Assembly (NCBI RefSeq): GCF_001427795.1
Contig: NZ_LMHJ01000001.1
Span: forward strand, 481,773-545,772
Length of the DNA: 64,000 nt
Source of the DNA: Nocardioides sp. Root682
GTDB taxonomy: Bacteria > Actinomycetota > Actinomycetes > Propionibacteriales > Nocardioidaceae
Direction: 5' to 3'
The notes under the pieces were generated by a model. That model saw nothing but the letters and a program-made list of their open reading frames with translations, ran no database searches and had not been told where the DNA came from. Each line of letters begins with the position of its first letter. Within the stretch, counting starts at the first letter, position 1. The position numbers and the translations under genes are program-made. Shown in pieces: positions 25,364 through 33,491 of this stretch.

Positions 25364-25786
25364 ATGCCCGAGACGAGCAGCCCCGTGTCCGGTGGCACCG
25401 CCACTGCAGGCGACCCCACGGAGGTCGAGCTCCGGCTCCCCGCGGACGGCGCCTACGCGTCGGTGCTGCGCACCCTGACGGCCGGCCTCGCGGCACGCCT
25501 CGACTTCACCATGGACGACATCGAGGACCTCCGCATCGCGGTGTCCGAAGCCGCGGCGATGGTGCTCGACGAAGCCGACGAGGGCGCTGTCCTCGACTGC
25601 AGGTTCCGCCTGACGCCGGGCGAGCTCATGCTGACCATCAGCACCGATTCCCAGACGCCGACCCCGCCGGACTACGAGAGCTTCGGCTGGCAGGTCCTGG
25701 CGACGCTGGCGGCGGAGGCCGCCATCGACACCGCACCCGGCTCCTACGCAGTGCGCCTCACGGTGCGGTCTTCGCTCGAGTCATGA
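25364..25786 (+). CDS. RsbW-like anti-sigma factor (GHKL ATPase fold)
   Basis: 140 residues. Position and fold mark it as the anti-sigma partner of the sigma factor that follows and overlaps it (ATGA at 25783-25786). The segment DDIEDLRIAVSEAAAMVL corresponds to the N box of GHKL kinases, but the usual asparagine is absent, and the G-box is reduced to ESFGWQVLATLA. Kinase activity is therefore doubtful; simple sequestration of sigma is possible. ATG 25364 is chosen over an in-frame TTG upstream. Confidence 0.85.
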   Translation: MPETSSPVSGGTATAGDPTEVELRLPADGAYASVLRTLTAGLAARLDFTMDDIEDLRIAVSEAAAMVLDEADEGAVLDCRFRLTPGELMLTISTDSQTPTPPDYESFGWQVLATLAAEAAIDTAPGSYAVRLTVRSSLES

Positions 25787-26655
25787 CTGCCGACCTCTCT
25801 CGGGGGAGCGCGGGCAACGGACGGTCAGCAGCGACCGAACGAACCCGCCGCATCAGTTCCCTGTTGTTCCTCCGGCTGCGTGACCTCGACGCGTTCGAGG
25901 ACATCCGCGACGACGTCCTCGACGAGTTCCGGGCCGACGACACCTGCCAGGCACTGCTGCTCAAGGATCCGCGCGAGGCCCTCCTCGAGCTGCACATGCC
26001 CCTCGTGGAGCACTGCGCGCGCCGGTTCCGCAACCGCGGTGAGCCCTATGAGGACCTCGTCCAGGTCGGCACCATCGGCCTGATCAAGTCGGTCGACCGC
26101 TTCGACACCGACCGTGGCGTGGAGTTCTCGACCTATGCCACGCCGACGATCATCGGCGAGATCAAGCGGTACTTCCGGGACAAGGGCTGGGCCATCCGGG
26201 TTCCTCGGCGCCTCCAGGAACTGCGGATGCAGATCAGTGCGACGACGGCCGAGCTGACCCAGAGCCTGGGCCGCTCCCCCACGGCCCGCGAGCTGTCCGA
26301 GGTCATCGGCTGTTCGGTCGAGGAGATCGTCGAGGGGCTGGAGTCCAGCAACGCCTACTCCACGCTCTCCCTGGACGCCACCGACGACGACTCCGACCGC
26401 GGTGCGGGCCAGAGCATGCTCGACGCCATGGGCGTCGACGACGAGGCCCTCGAGCACGTCGAGATCCGCGAGTCGGTCAAGCCGCTCCTGGAGAACCTGC
26501 CGCCGCGCGAGAAGAAGATCCTGCTGCTCCGCTTCTTCAAGAACATGACGCAGTCACAGATCGCCGAGGAGATCGGCGTCTCGCAGATGCACGTCTCGCG
26601 ACTCCTGGGACGCACCCTGGAGCAGCTGCGGGAGTCCCTGGAGTCCGAGGCCTGA
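25783..26655 (+). CDS. SigB/SigF/SigG-family sigma factor
   Basis: 290 residues with sigma region 2 (EDLVQVGTIGLIKSVDRFD and GVEFSTYATPTIIGEIKRYFRD), region 3 (VPRRLQELRMQISAT) and region 4 (SQIAEEIGVSQMHVSRLLGRT). It belongs to the general-stress/sporulation group held by RsbW-type anti-sigma factors; the overlapping upstream gene is that partner. The target promoters are not evident in this window. In actinobacteria such factors serve osmotic, stationary-phase or cell-envelope stress. Confidence 0.93.
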   Translation: MTADLSRGSAGNGRSAATERTRRISSLLFLRLRDLDAFEDIRDDVLDEFRADDTCQALLLKDPREALLELHMPLVEHCARRFRNRGEPYEDLVQVGTIGLIKSVDRFDTDRGVEFSTYATPTIIGEIKRYFRDKGWAIRVPRRLQELRMQISATTAELTQSLGRSPTARELSEVIGCSVEEIVEGLESSNAYSTLSLDATDDDSDRGAGQSMLDAMGVDDEALEHVEIRESVKPLLENLPPREKKILLLRFFKNMTQSQIAEEIGVSQMHVSRLLGRTLEQLRESLESEA

Positions 26656-26683
26656 CGTCAGGGCCTGATCTGATCTGGGCCGG

Positions 26684-27085
26684 TCAGGGCCGTGGCGCCG
26701 TCGGGTCGTGCTCCAGCGCCTCGATGGTGTCGGGATGCAGCAGTCCAGCCAGCACGATTCCCGCGCACAGCACCAGGCCGATCGTGACCGGCAGGTGCTC
26801 GCGCAGGTTCCACGCGAGGCCGAGCGCGATCAGCTGGGTGAGCAGCACCGGTCCACGCGACCAGGCGCTCCGGCGATGCAGCCCCCAGCCCGCGGCCAGG
26901 AGCACGACGCCGTACGCGAGCAGGAACCCGGCGGTGGACAACCCCAACGCGACGCGTTCGGAGGTCACATTCGCGAACTCGAGGACCGCCAGACAGAGCA
27001 GGACCAGGCCCTCGACTCCGACCAATGACGCCGCTACGGTCAGTGGCGGCGGGTTCTGGGCGGGCTCCACGGGGCTCTCGGTCAC
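26684..27085 (-). CDS. Small integral membrane protein
   Basis: 133 residues from GTG 27085. Four hydrophobic helices are visible (about 18-37, 44-66, 78-92 and 98-115), separated by short loops, with an acidic/proline-rich tail. No family name can be given with confidence. It converges on the sigma gene and is divergent from whiB1, so the region 27086-27269 may serve both. Confidence 0.72.
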   Translation of the reverse strand: MTESPVEPAQNPPPLTVAASLVGVEGLVLLCLAVLEFANVTSERVALGLSTAGFLLAYGVVLLAAGWGLHRRSAWSRGPVLLTQLIALGLAWNLREHLPVTIGLVLCAGIVLAGLLHPDTIEALEHDPTAPRP

Positions 27086-27189
27086 AAGTTTCAGCCTAGT
27101 TCCACGCTCAGGAACCCCCTTTGTGACCCATCCGACCACTGGAATCGCTTGATATGTGAACGATTCCTTGGAAGCCTTGCGGAAGCGAT

Positions 27190-27205
27190 CGTGAAACCGT
27201 TCACT
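27190..27205. promoter_or_regulatory. CRP-type site upstream of whiB1
   Basis: CGTGAAACCGTTCACT contains GTGA, six bases, TCAC, the core of the CRP/FNR consensus TGTGA-N6-TCACA. Weaker half-sites TGTGA occur at 27155-27159 and 27122-27126. In M. tuberculosis CRP (Rv3676) is known to bind the whiB1 promoter, which supports the reading. Confidence 0.6.
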
Positions 27206-27269
27206 TTTGCGGCTTCACGCGTGCCCTCAGCCGGGCCACCAGTACGTAGGAAAGAAGGCATCTCCACCC

Positions 27270-27524
27270 ATGGATTGGCGACACGTCTCCGCATGCCTCG
27301 ATGAGGATCCGGAGCTGTTCTTCCCGATCGGCAACACCGGCCCGGCCATTCTCCAGATCGAGGAGGCCAAGGCCGTGTGCCGGCGATGCGACGTGCGCGA
27401 GCAATGTCTCGCGTGGGCGCTCGAGGCGGGTCAGGACCACGGTGTCTGGGGTGGCCTCAGCGAGGACGAGCGTCGCGCGCTGAAGCGCCGCAACGCCCGC
27501 GCGAGGGTCCGCACGCCTGTTTGA
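27270..27524 (+). CDS. whiB1: WhiB1 transcriptional regulator
   Basis: 84-residue iron-sulfur protein. Four cysteines (C9, C37, C40, C46) bind a [4Fe-4S] cluster; GVWGGLSEDERRALKRR is the WhiB turn and basic DNA-binding end. The start MDWRHVSACLDEDPELFFP and the whole length match WhiB1 of mycobacteria, an essential nitric-oxide-responsive regulator that binds the main sigma factor. ATG 27270 gives the family start; upstream in-frame codons are not conserved-looking. Adjacent to pdtaS as in M. tuberculosis. Confidence 0.93.
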   Translation: MDWRHVSACLDEDPELFFPIGNTGPAILQIEEAKAVCRRCDVREQCLAWALEAGQDHGVWGGLSEDERRALKRRNARARVRTPV

Positions 27525-27546
27525 TTGCGCGCTGCCGAGCTGGGGC

Positions 27547-29025
27547 CTACTCGACAGGGAGGCTGATGCCTGCCCGGGTGCCGCCGTCGGCGCCGCGTCC
27601 CAGCGTCAGGTGTCCCCCGAGCTCGGACTCGACCAGCGTGCGCACGATGGACAGCCCCAGGCTGGTCGCGGCGTCCAGGTCGAAACCGTCGGGCAGCCCA
27701 CGGCCGTCGTCCTCGACGGTGACGTCGAGGATCGCTCCGTGCCGTTCGGCACGGAGCACGATCTCTCCCTCGTCGCCGTCGGCATAGCCGTGCTCGGCAG
27801 CGTTCTGCATCAGCTCCATGACCACCATCGCCAGCGGCGTGGCGATCTCGGAGTCGAGGACGCCGAAGCTGCCCTCGCGACGGACCCGCACCTGCGCGGC
27901 GGTCGAACCCACGTCGATGACCAGGCGCGCGAGCCGGTCGGCGATCTCGTCGAAGGCGACGGTCTCCTCGACCGCCTGGCTCAGGGTCTCGTGGACGATC
28001 GCGATCGACCCGACCCGTCGTACCGCCTCCTCGAGGGCTGCCGCCGCTTCGGGTGAGCCGATCCGTCGCGCCTGGAGCCGCAGCAGCGCGGCAACGGTCT
28101 GCAGGTTGTTCTTCACCCGGTGGTGGATCTCCCGGATGGTGGCGTCCTTGGTGATCAGCTCGCGGTCACGACGGCGCAGGTCGGTGACGTCACGCAGCAG
28201 GATCATCCCGCCGATGTGCTCGCCCTTGGGTCGCAGCGGGATGGACCGCACGATCAGCGAGACCCCGTCGCCGGGCCCACCGGCCGAGCCGAGCTCGGTG
28301 TCGCGATGCGCGCGGCCACCGAGGACGGCACTCAGGGTCTCCTCGTCGGGCCGCTTCTTCGGCGGGACCAGGTCGCGGGTCAGGTCGGTGAGCAGGTGCC
28401 CGGTCAGGTCGCCCGTCAGGCCCAGCTTGCGGAAGACCGAGAGCCCGTTCGGGCTGGCGTAGATGACGCGCCCCTGGGCGTCGACCCGCAGGAAGCCGTC
28501 GCCGACCCGCGGCGAGTCGGCGTGGTCGCTGCGCTGTCCCTCGCTGGGGAACAGACCCTCGGCAATCATGCTCGCGAGGTCGGACGCGGTCTGCAGGTAG
28601 TTGATCTCGAGCAGGCTCGGCGTCCGCACGCCGAGCAGGTTGGTGTTGCGGCTGATCACCGCGATCACCCGCCCCTCCCGTCGCACCGGGATCGCCTCGA
28701 CCCGCACGGGCACCTCGTCGCGCCACTCCGGGTCGCCCTCGCGCGCGATCCGCCCGCGCTCGTAGGCGTCGTCGACCAGGGTGCGTCGACCGGCGGGAAG
28801 GAAGGTGCCAACGATGTCGTCGACGTACGCGGTCGGGCCGGTCGTGGGTCGCATCTGGTCCCCCGCCCAGTAGCCGTTTCCCTGCCGGTCGGGCAGCCAC
28901 ATGACGAGGTCGGCGAAGGACAGGTCGGCGATCACCTGCCAGTCGGCCTGGATCAGCTGGAGCCACGCGACATCGGCGGCGTCGAGGTCCGTGTGACGCC
29001 GTGCAATCGCAGACAGGGAGGGCAC
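27547..29025 (-). CDS. pdtaS: Sensor histidine kinase PdtaS
   Basis: 492 residues: N-terminal GAF-like domain (about 1-150), PAS domain (about 170-285), and a HisKA_2/HATPase catalytic part. The phospho-acceptor lies in EIHHRVKNNLQTVAALLRLQ, and MELMQNAAEHGY plus DDGRGLPDGF form the ATP site. This is the soluble kinase PdtaS, whose partner PdtaR is an RNA-binding (ANTAR) antiterminator; pdtaR is not in this window. Convergent with whiB1 (22-nt gap), as in M. tuberculosis. Confidence 0.92.
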   Translation of the reverse strand: MPSLSAIARRHTDLDAADVAWLQLIQADWQVIADLSFADLVMWLPDRQGNGYWAGDQMRPTTGPTAYVDDIVGTFLPAGRRTLVDDAYERGRIAREGDPEWRDEVPVRVEAIPVRREGRVIAVISRNTNLLGVRTPSLLEINYLQTASDLASMIAEGLFPSEGQRSDHADSPRVGDGFLRVDAQGRVIYASPNGLSVFRKLGLTGDLTGHLLTDLTRDLVPPKKRPDEETLSAVLGGRAHRDTELGSAGGPGDGVSLIVRSIPLRPKGEHIGGMILLRDVTDLRRRDRELITKDATIREIHHRVKNNLQTVAALLRLQARRIGSPEAAAALEEAVRRVGSIAIVHETLSQAVEETVAFDEIADRLARLVIDVGSTAAQVRVRREGSFGVLDSEIATPLAMVVMELMQNAAEHGYADGDEGEIVLRAERHGAILDVTVEDDGRGLPDGFDLDAATSLGLSIVRTLVESELGGHLTLGRGADGGTRAGISLPVE

Positions 29026-29126
29026 GCGAGCAAACGTAACGGACCCGCCATCAACTCCTTCACCCCCTTTGGCACAATGACCCAGGGGGATTCGGTTCGG
29101 GCTGGTCCGTGGAGGGTTTTTCTTTG

Positions 29127-29975
29127 ATGGCGTCGGTGGACTGGTCTCGTCTCCAGCGGGGCCTCCGCAACGGCGAACGCACGCCGCCAGCGGAGCACCG
29201 GCTGGCCGACCTCACAGCCGACCTCACCCGCATGCTCGGCGACCCGGACCCGCAGGTCCGCGACGGCCTGGCCTATCCGTTCCTGGCCACCTGGACCGAG
29301 CACGGCGTCTACGACGACCTGCTGGCCGGCCTGGGCGACGGCATGTGTGCCGGCCTGGAGGTCGGGATCGGCGAGCGCGACACCGACTCGGTCTTCCGCC
29401 GCAGCTTCTCCGCACTGGTGCTCGGCGAGTGCATCGACCGCGACACCCGGGTCCGCCGGCAGCCGCCGACGCGCATCCTGCAGTGGGGTGACCGGCTCGC
29501 CGCCTGGTACGTCCGCGAGCAGGACCTGCGCGGCTTCGTGCCCGGCAAGGGCTGGGCCCACGCCGCGGCCAACGGAGCCGACGCGCTCGGGGCGCTGGCC
29601 CGTTCGCCGTACTTCGGCTCCACCGAGCTGACCGTGCTCCTCGACATCATCGCCGACCGGATCCTGGCCCCTCAGACCCCGCTGCTGGTCCACGGCGAGC
29701 CGGACCGGATCGCGCACGCCGTGCTCGAGATCCTGCGCCGTGACCGGGTGCCGCTGGCCGTCGTCGAACCCTGGGTGCGCCGCATCGAGGCCGGCGCCAC
29801 CGACCGGGCCTCGCGCAGCCGGGATCCCTACCTCGCCAGCGGCAACGCGCAGGCCGTGCTGAGGGCGCTCTACCTCCAGCTCACCATCTCGCCGCGCCAC
29901 CCCGCGATCCGTCCCGACCTGCTGCTCACGCTGGTCGACTCGCTGCGCCGGATCCACCCCGCTTTCCTCGCTTGA
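29127..29975 (+). CDS. DUF2785 family protein
   Basis: 282 residues, helical, no signal peptide or membrane segment. The core with LGDPDPQVRDGLAYPFLATW and DSVFRRSFSALVLG matches the DUF2785 family as I recall it, whose function is unknown. ATG 29127 is preceded by GGAGGG at 29111-29116. It is divergent from pdtaS; the 101-nt gap holds a possible -10 (CACAAT at 29078-29083). Confidence 0.75.
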   Translation: MASVDWSRLQRGLRNGERTPPAEHRLADLTADLTRMLGDPDPQVRDGLAYPFLATWTEHGVYDDLLAGLGDGMCAGLEVGIGERDTDSVFRRSFSALVLGECIDRDTRVRRQPPTRILQWGDRLAAWYVREQDLRGFVPGKGWAHAAANGADALGALARSPYFGSTELTVLLDIIADRILAPQTPLLVHGEPDRIAHAVLEILRRDRVPLAVVEPWVRRIEAGATDRASRSRDPYLASGNAQAVLRALYLQLTISPRHPAIRPDLLLTLVDSLRRIHPAFLA

Positions 29976-30003
29976 GGTGTCCGGCTCTGGCTAGGGTGCG
30001 GAG

Positions 30004-31698
30004 GTGACCTCCACTCCCCCGGAATCCGCACCGACCGAGCTGACCGGCCATGCCGGGGAGCTCGCCGTCGCCGTCGCGCAGGCCCACGGCGTCCAGACGA
30101 TGTTCACGCTGTCCGGAGCCCACGTGTTCCCGATGTACGACGGCGCCGTGAAGTCCCAGGCCGAGGGGGCAGCCGGCCCGCCGGTGTCGATCCTCGACGT
30201 ACGGCACGAGCAGACCGCGGCGTTCGCCGCGGAGGCGACCGGCAAGCTCACCCGGGTCCCCGGCCTGGCCGTGCTGACGGCCGGCCCCGGTGTCACCAAC
30301 GGGGTCAGCGCGATGGCCCAGGCGAACTTCGCCGGGTCTCCCATGGTGGTCGTCGGCGGACGCGCGCCGAACAACCGCTGGGGCACCGGGGCCCTGCAGG
30401 AGATCGACCACCTGCCCATCGTCACCCCGGTCACGAAGCACGCCGCGACGCTGATGACCGCGAACGACGTCGCCGCCGGCTTCGACACCGCTTTCGCGCT
30501 GGCTCGTTCGTCCCACCGTGGGCCGACGTACGTCGACGTGCCGATGGACGAGTTCTTCAACGTGGGCTCGGGCTCGGTCCCGGACATCGTCAACCACCGC
30601 GGTGCGGAACCCGACAGTGACGCGATCGGACGGATCGCTGCGTTGATCGCACGCGCCGAGCGACCCGTGCTGGTGCTCGGCACCGACGTGTGGGCCGACT
30701 TCGCCGAGGAGGCCGCGCTGCGCCTGGTCGAGGAGATGGGGCTGCCCGCCATCACCAACGGGATGGGACGCGGAGTGATCCCCGGCGGCCACCGGCTGCT
30801 CGTCACGAAGGCCCGCGGAGCGGCGCTCGGCGGGGCCGACCTGGTCGTGGTGGTCGGGACGCCGCTGGACTTCCGGCTCGGGTACGGAGTGTTCGGGGGC
30901 AAGGACGGCGCGGAGCCCGCGGCCGTCGTACACATTGCCGACTCGGTCGACCAGGTGTCGCGGACCGCACCCCTGGCCGACTCGGTGGCCGGCGACCTGA
31001 CGACGGTCCTCGACGGACTGCTGACCGCCCTCGCGGGCTCGTCGCGCACGGACGTGTCGGGGTGGGTCTCCTCGCTCCAGGACGTCGCGGCGGCCGCCGC
31101 GGCCCGGGACGCCGAGCTGCTGGGCGCCGAGGCCGACCCGATCCATCCCGCCCGGATCTACGGCGAGCTGGTCCCCCGGTTGGCCGACGACGCCGTGGTG
31201 ATCGGCGACGGCGGCGACTTCGTGTCGTTCGCCGGCAAGTTCGTCGAGCCGAAGCGCCCCGGCTGCTGGCTGGACCCCGGTCCGTACGGCTGCCTCGGTG
31301 CCGGGCTCGGTGCGGCGATCGGGGCCCGGGTCGCCCGCCCGTCCGCCCAGGTGGTCCTGCTGCTGGGCGACGGCGCCGCCGGCTTCTCGCTGATGGACGT
31401 CGACACGCTGGCCCGCCACCACCTGCCCGTCGTGATGGTGATGGGCAACAACTCCGCCTGGGGGCTGGAGAAGGGGCCCATGCAGATGCTCTACGGGTAC
31501 GACGTCGCGGCGGACCTCGCGCCGCGGACGGCGTACGACCAGGTCGTCTCCGCACTCGGCGGCGCCGGGGAGCAGGTCACCGACCCACGCCAGATCGGAC
31601 CCGCGATGGATCGTGCGTTCGCCGCGAACGCGCCGTACCTCATCAACTTGATCACCGACGTCAACGCGGCCTACCCCCGCACCACGTTCGGGATCTGA
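30004..31698 (+). CDS. Thiamine-diphosphate enzyme, acetolactate-synthase-like
   Basis: 564 residues in three domains: N-terminal Pyr domain with the catalytic glutamate in DVRHEQTAAFAAEA, central Rossmann domain (about 195-345), and C-terminal PP domain with the ThDP motif GDGAAGFSLMDVDTLARHH ending in GNN. The overall match is to acetolactate-synthase large subunits and related 2-oxoacid enzymes. No small regulatory subunit lies nearby, and a fluoroacetyl-CoA-type thioesterase gene follows directly, so a role in CoA-ester metabolism rather than branched-chain synthesis is possible. GTG start at 30004. Confidence 0.85.
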   Translation: MTSTPPESAPTELTGHAGELAVAVAQAHGVQTMFTLSGAHVFPMYDGAVKSQAEGAAGPPVSILDVRHEQTAAFAAEATGKLTRVPGLAVLTAGPGVTNGVSAMAQANFAGSPMVVVGGRAPNNRWGTGALQEIDHLPIVTPVTKHAATLMTANDVAAGFDTAFALARSSHRGPTYVDVPMDEFFNVGSGSVPDIVNHRGAEPDSDAIGRIAALIARAERPVLVLGTDVWADFAEEAALRLVEEMGLPAITNGMGRGVIPGGHRLLVTKARGAALGGADLVVVVGTPLDFRLGYGVFGGKDGAEPAAVVHIADSVDQVSRTAPLADSVAGDLTTVLDGLLTALAGSSRTDVSGWVSSLQDVAAAAAARDAELLGAEADPIHPARIYGELVPRLADDAVVIGDGGDFVSFAGKFVEPKRPGCWLDPGPYGCLGAGLGAAIGARVARPSAQVVLLLGDGAAGFSLMDVDTLARHHLPVVMVMGNNSAWGLEKGPMQMLYGYDVAADLAPRTAYDQVVSALGGAGEQVTDPRQIGPAMDRAFAANAPYLINLITDVNAAYPRTTFGI

Positions 31699-31700
31699 CG

Positions 31701-32081
31701 GTGAGCGAGGCGCGTCGTACGTTCGTGGTGACCGAGGCCGACACGGCCGCCGCCGTCGGGTCCGGAAGCCTGCCCGTGCTCGGCACGCCCCGGCTGCTCG
31801 CGTGGTGTGAGGCGGTGACGTGCAGCGCCATCGAGGACCTTCTCGGCGTCGGCGAGACCAGCGTCGGCACGCGCGTCGAGCTCGAGCACCTGGCCGCGAC
31901 TCCCGTCGGCGGCTCGGTCGAGGTGACCGCCCGGGTCGTCCACACCGACGGCCGGCTGCGCCGGTTCGCGGTCGCCGCGCGCAACGTCGGCGCGGACGGC
32001 CGGCCGGGCAAGCTGGCCGGCTCGGGTGAGGTGACCCGCGTGGTCGTCGACGCGGAACGGTTCCTGGCCCGCGTCAGGTAG
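31701..32081 (+). CDS. Hotdog-fold thioesterase (FlK-like)
   Basis: 126 residues. The pattern GTPRLLAWCEAVTCSAIEDLL, then a VGTRVELEHLAATPVG stretch and TARVVHTDGRLRRF, is that of the fluoroacetyl-CoA thioesterase-like hotdog family, which hydrolyses or traps acyl-CoA thioesters. GTG 31701 begins 2 nt after the TPP enzyme stop, so they are co-transcribed. A weak hairpin (TCGCTC/GAGCGA, 32085-32105) follows. Substrate unknown. Confidence 0.85.
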   Translation: MSEARRTFVVTEADTAAAVGSGSLPVLGTPRLLAWCEAVTCSAIEDLLGVGETSVGTRVELEHLAATPVGGSVEVTARVVHTDGRLRRFAVAARNVGADGRPGKLAGSGEVTRVVVDAERFLARVR

Positions 32082-32084
32082 CAG

Positions 32085-32105
32085 TCGCTCTCCGTCGTGG
32101 AGCGA
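32085..32105 (+). terminator. Weak terminator hairpin after the thioesterase
   Basis: TCGCTC (32085-32090) and GAGCGA (32100-32105) form a 6-bp stem around a 9-nt loop, starting 3 nt after the stop. No T-run follows. Confidence 0.4.
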
Positions 32106-32177
32106 GATCTGGACCCGGATTGCGGTGCAGGGGGGCCGACCTGAGACACTGGGTCGATCTCGATCTCAGGAGGAACC

Positions 32178-32252
32178 ATGGGCAAGACCGGACGCAAGCG
32201 CCGCTCCCGCCGCAAGAAGGGCGCGAACCACGGCAAGCGCCCCAACTGCTGA
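32178..32252 (+). CDS. 50S ribosomal protein bL37 (24-residue micro-protein)
   Basis: A 24-codon gene, too short for usual gene finders. The product begins MGKTGRKRRSRRKKG and ends ANHGKRPNC: extremely basic, with the ANHGKRPN ending shared with bL37, the small actinobacterial large-subunit protein seen in mycobacterial ribosome structures. A strong AGGAGG ribosome site (32168-32173) precedes ATG 32178, and a strong terminator follows 17 nt after the stop, so it is expressed as a single gene. The call rests on my memory of the mycobacterial sequence. Confidence 0.88.
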   Translation: MGKTGRKRRSRRKKGANHGKRPNC

Positions 32253-32268
32253 CACGTCAGCGAGCGCC

Positions 32269-32301
32269 CGAACCCCCCGACCCAACGGTCCGGGGGGTTC
32301 G
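32269..32301 (+). terminator. Intrinsic terminator after bL37
   Basis: CGAACCCCCC (32269-32278) pairs with GGGGGGTTCG (32292-32301), with GACC/GGTC pairing inside, followed by TCGTTTTTC. Canonical GC stem plus T-run. Confidence 0.85.
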
Positions 32302-32331
32302 TCGTTTTTCGCCGGGCTCCTGCTTCGGGTC

Positions 32332-33159
32332 CTACTCCGGGCGCGGGAACTGCGAGCGCATGGCGAGGTCCCAGCCGCGGTCGCCGAGCATCTTGCGGGC
32401 CACGATCGCTGCGGGCGCCGACACCGTCACGGTGTAGCGCGGCTTCGGGTGGTCCTTCGTCAGCGCCTTCTCGATCACCTTCGCGACCGACTCGGGTGGC
32501 CCGCCGAACCTGGCCATCGGGCCGTTGTAGACGTCGGTCGTCGACGCCTGGACCGTCTCGTTGAACTTCGCGTACGGACCCTCGCCAGTCGGCATGCCGG
32601 CCGCGACCGCGGCCTCGAAGTTGGTGGTGATCAGACCGGGCTCGATCAGGACGACCTTGATGCCGAAGCCGCCGACCTCGAAGCGCAGCGCGTCGGAGAG
32701 GGCTTCGACGGCGTACTTGCTGGCGTGGTACGCCCCGCCGCCCGGGAACGTGAGCTTGCCGCCCATCGAGCCGATGTTCACGATCCGGCCGGAGCCCTGT
32801 CCGCGCATCGAGGGCAGCACCAGCTGCGTGAGCCGGATCAGGCCGAACACGTTGGTCTCGAACTGGCGTCGTACGTCGTCGACGTCGAGCGACTCGAGGG
32901 CGCCGGACTGGGAGTAGCCGGCGTTGTTGACGAGGGCATCGATCCGGCCGGCTCCGTCCAGGACGGTGTCGACGGCCGTCACCATCGACGCCTCGTCGGT
33001 GACGTCGAGGGCCAGCGTGTGGCAGCCGGCCGCCTCGAGGTCCGCGAGGACCTCAGGACGGCGGGCGGTGGCCCACACGTCCCAGCCCTTGGCAGCGAGG
33101 CGGGCTGCGGTCGCAGCGCCGATACCGGAGGAGCAGCCGGTGATGAGGACGGAGTTCAT
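32332..33159 (-). CDS. Short-chain dehydrogenase/reductase
   Basis: 275 residues with the classical SDR features: cofactor motif TGCSSGIGAATA at the N-terminus, NNAGY (about 85), catalytic Ser in NIGSMGG and YxxxK in YHASK (about residues 151-155). The arginines in ATARRPE favour NADP(H). Substrate unknown. ATG 33159 sits 32 nt after the rsrA stop on the same strand; M. tuberculosis has an SDR (Rv3224) beside sigH, so the linkage is conserved. Confidence 0.9.
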   Translation of the reverse strand: MNSVLITGCSSGIGAATAARLAAKGWDVWATARRPEVLADLEAAGCHTLALDVTDEASMVTAVDTVLDGAGRIDALVNNAGYSQSGALESLDVDDVRRQFETNVFGLIRLTQLVLPSMRGQGSGRIVNIGSMGGKLTFPGGGAYHASKYAVEALSDALRFEVGGFGIKVVLIEPGLITTNFEAAVAAGMPTGEGPYAKFNETVQASTTDVYNGPMARFGGPPESVAKVIEKALTKDHPKPRYTVTVSAPAAIVARKMLGDRGWDLAMRSQFPRPE

Positions 33160-33191
33160 GTCCCGATCCTGCCGTAGATCCCGACTTCTGG

Positions 33192-33491
33192 TCAGGCTCC
33201 GGTGATGCGGACCTGGATCTCCTGGATCTGGATGCGGACGCGGGCCCGCAGGTCGTCGGGCGCGGTCTCGCCACAGGACCGGGCGACGAGCGTCTTGACC
33301 GTGCGCTGCAGGTCGTAGCGCTCCAGACAGGGGCTGCAGGAGTCGATGTGGGCGCGCACGATGGTGCAGTCGCCGGGCTCGAGCTCGTTGTCGATCAGCC
33401 GGACGATCCGCTCCAGGAAGTCGGCACACTCGGCGTTGCTCGGGTCGTCCCCGTGCGCGTGCTCGTGGCTGTGCGCGTGCTCGTCGTTCAT
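33192..33491 (-). CDS. rsrA: Mycothiol-system zinc anti-sigma factor RsrA
   Basis: 99-residue ZAS-type anti-sigma factor. The zinc/redox motif HxxxCxxC is H48, C52, C55 in HIDSCSPC, with further cysteines C22 and C42. Oxidation of the thiols to a disulfide releases the sigma factor; reduction by thioredoxin or mycothiol resets it. The gene overlaps sigR by 4 nt (ATGA). The N-terminus [10 protein letters not shown] is unusually histidine-rich and is not part of the core fold. Confidence 0.93.
   Translation of the reverse strand: MNDEHAHSHEHAHGDDPSNAECADFLERIVRLIDNELEPGDCTIVRAHIDSCSPCLERYDLQRTVKTLVARSCGETAPDDLRARVRIQIQEIQVRITGA

Noticed and set aside
26656..26683. Possible terminator between sigF and the membrane-protein gene
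   Set aside because: The GTCAGGGCC copies are direct rather than inverted repeats and give no convincing hairpin.
27207..27269. N-terminal extension of whiB1
   Set aside because: WhiB1 proteins begin at MDW; the upstream residues do not look conserved.
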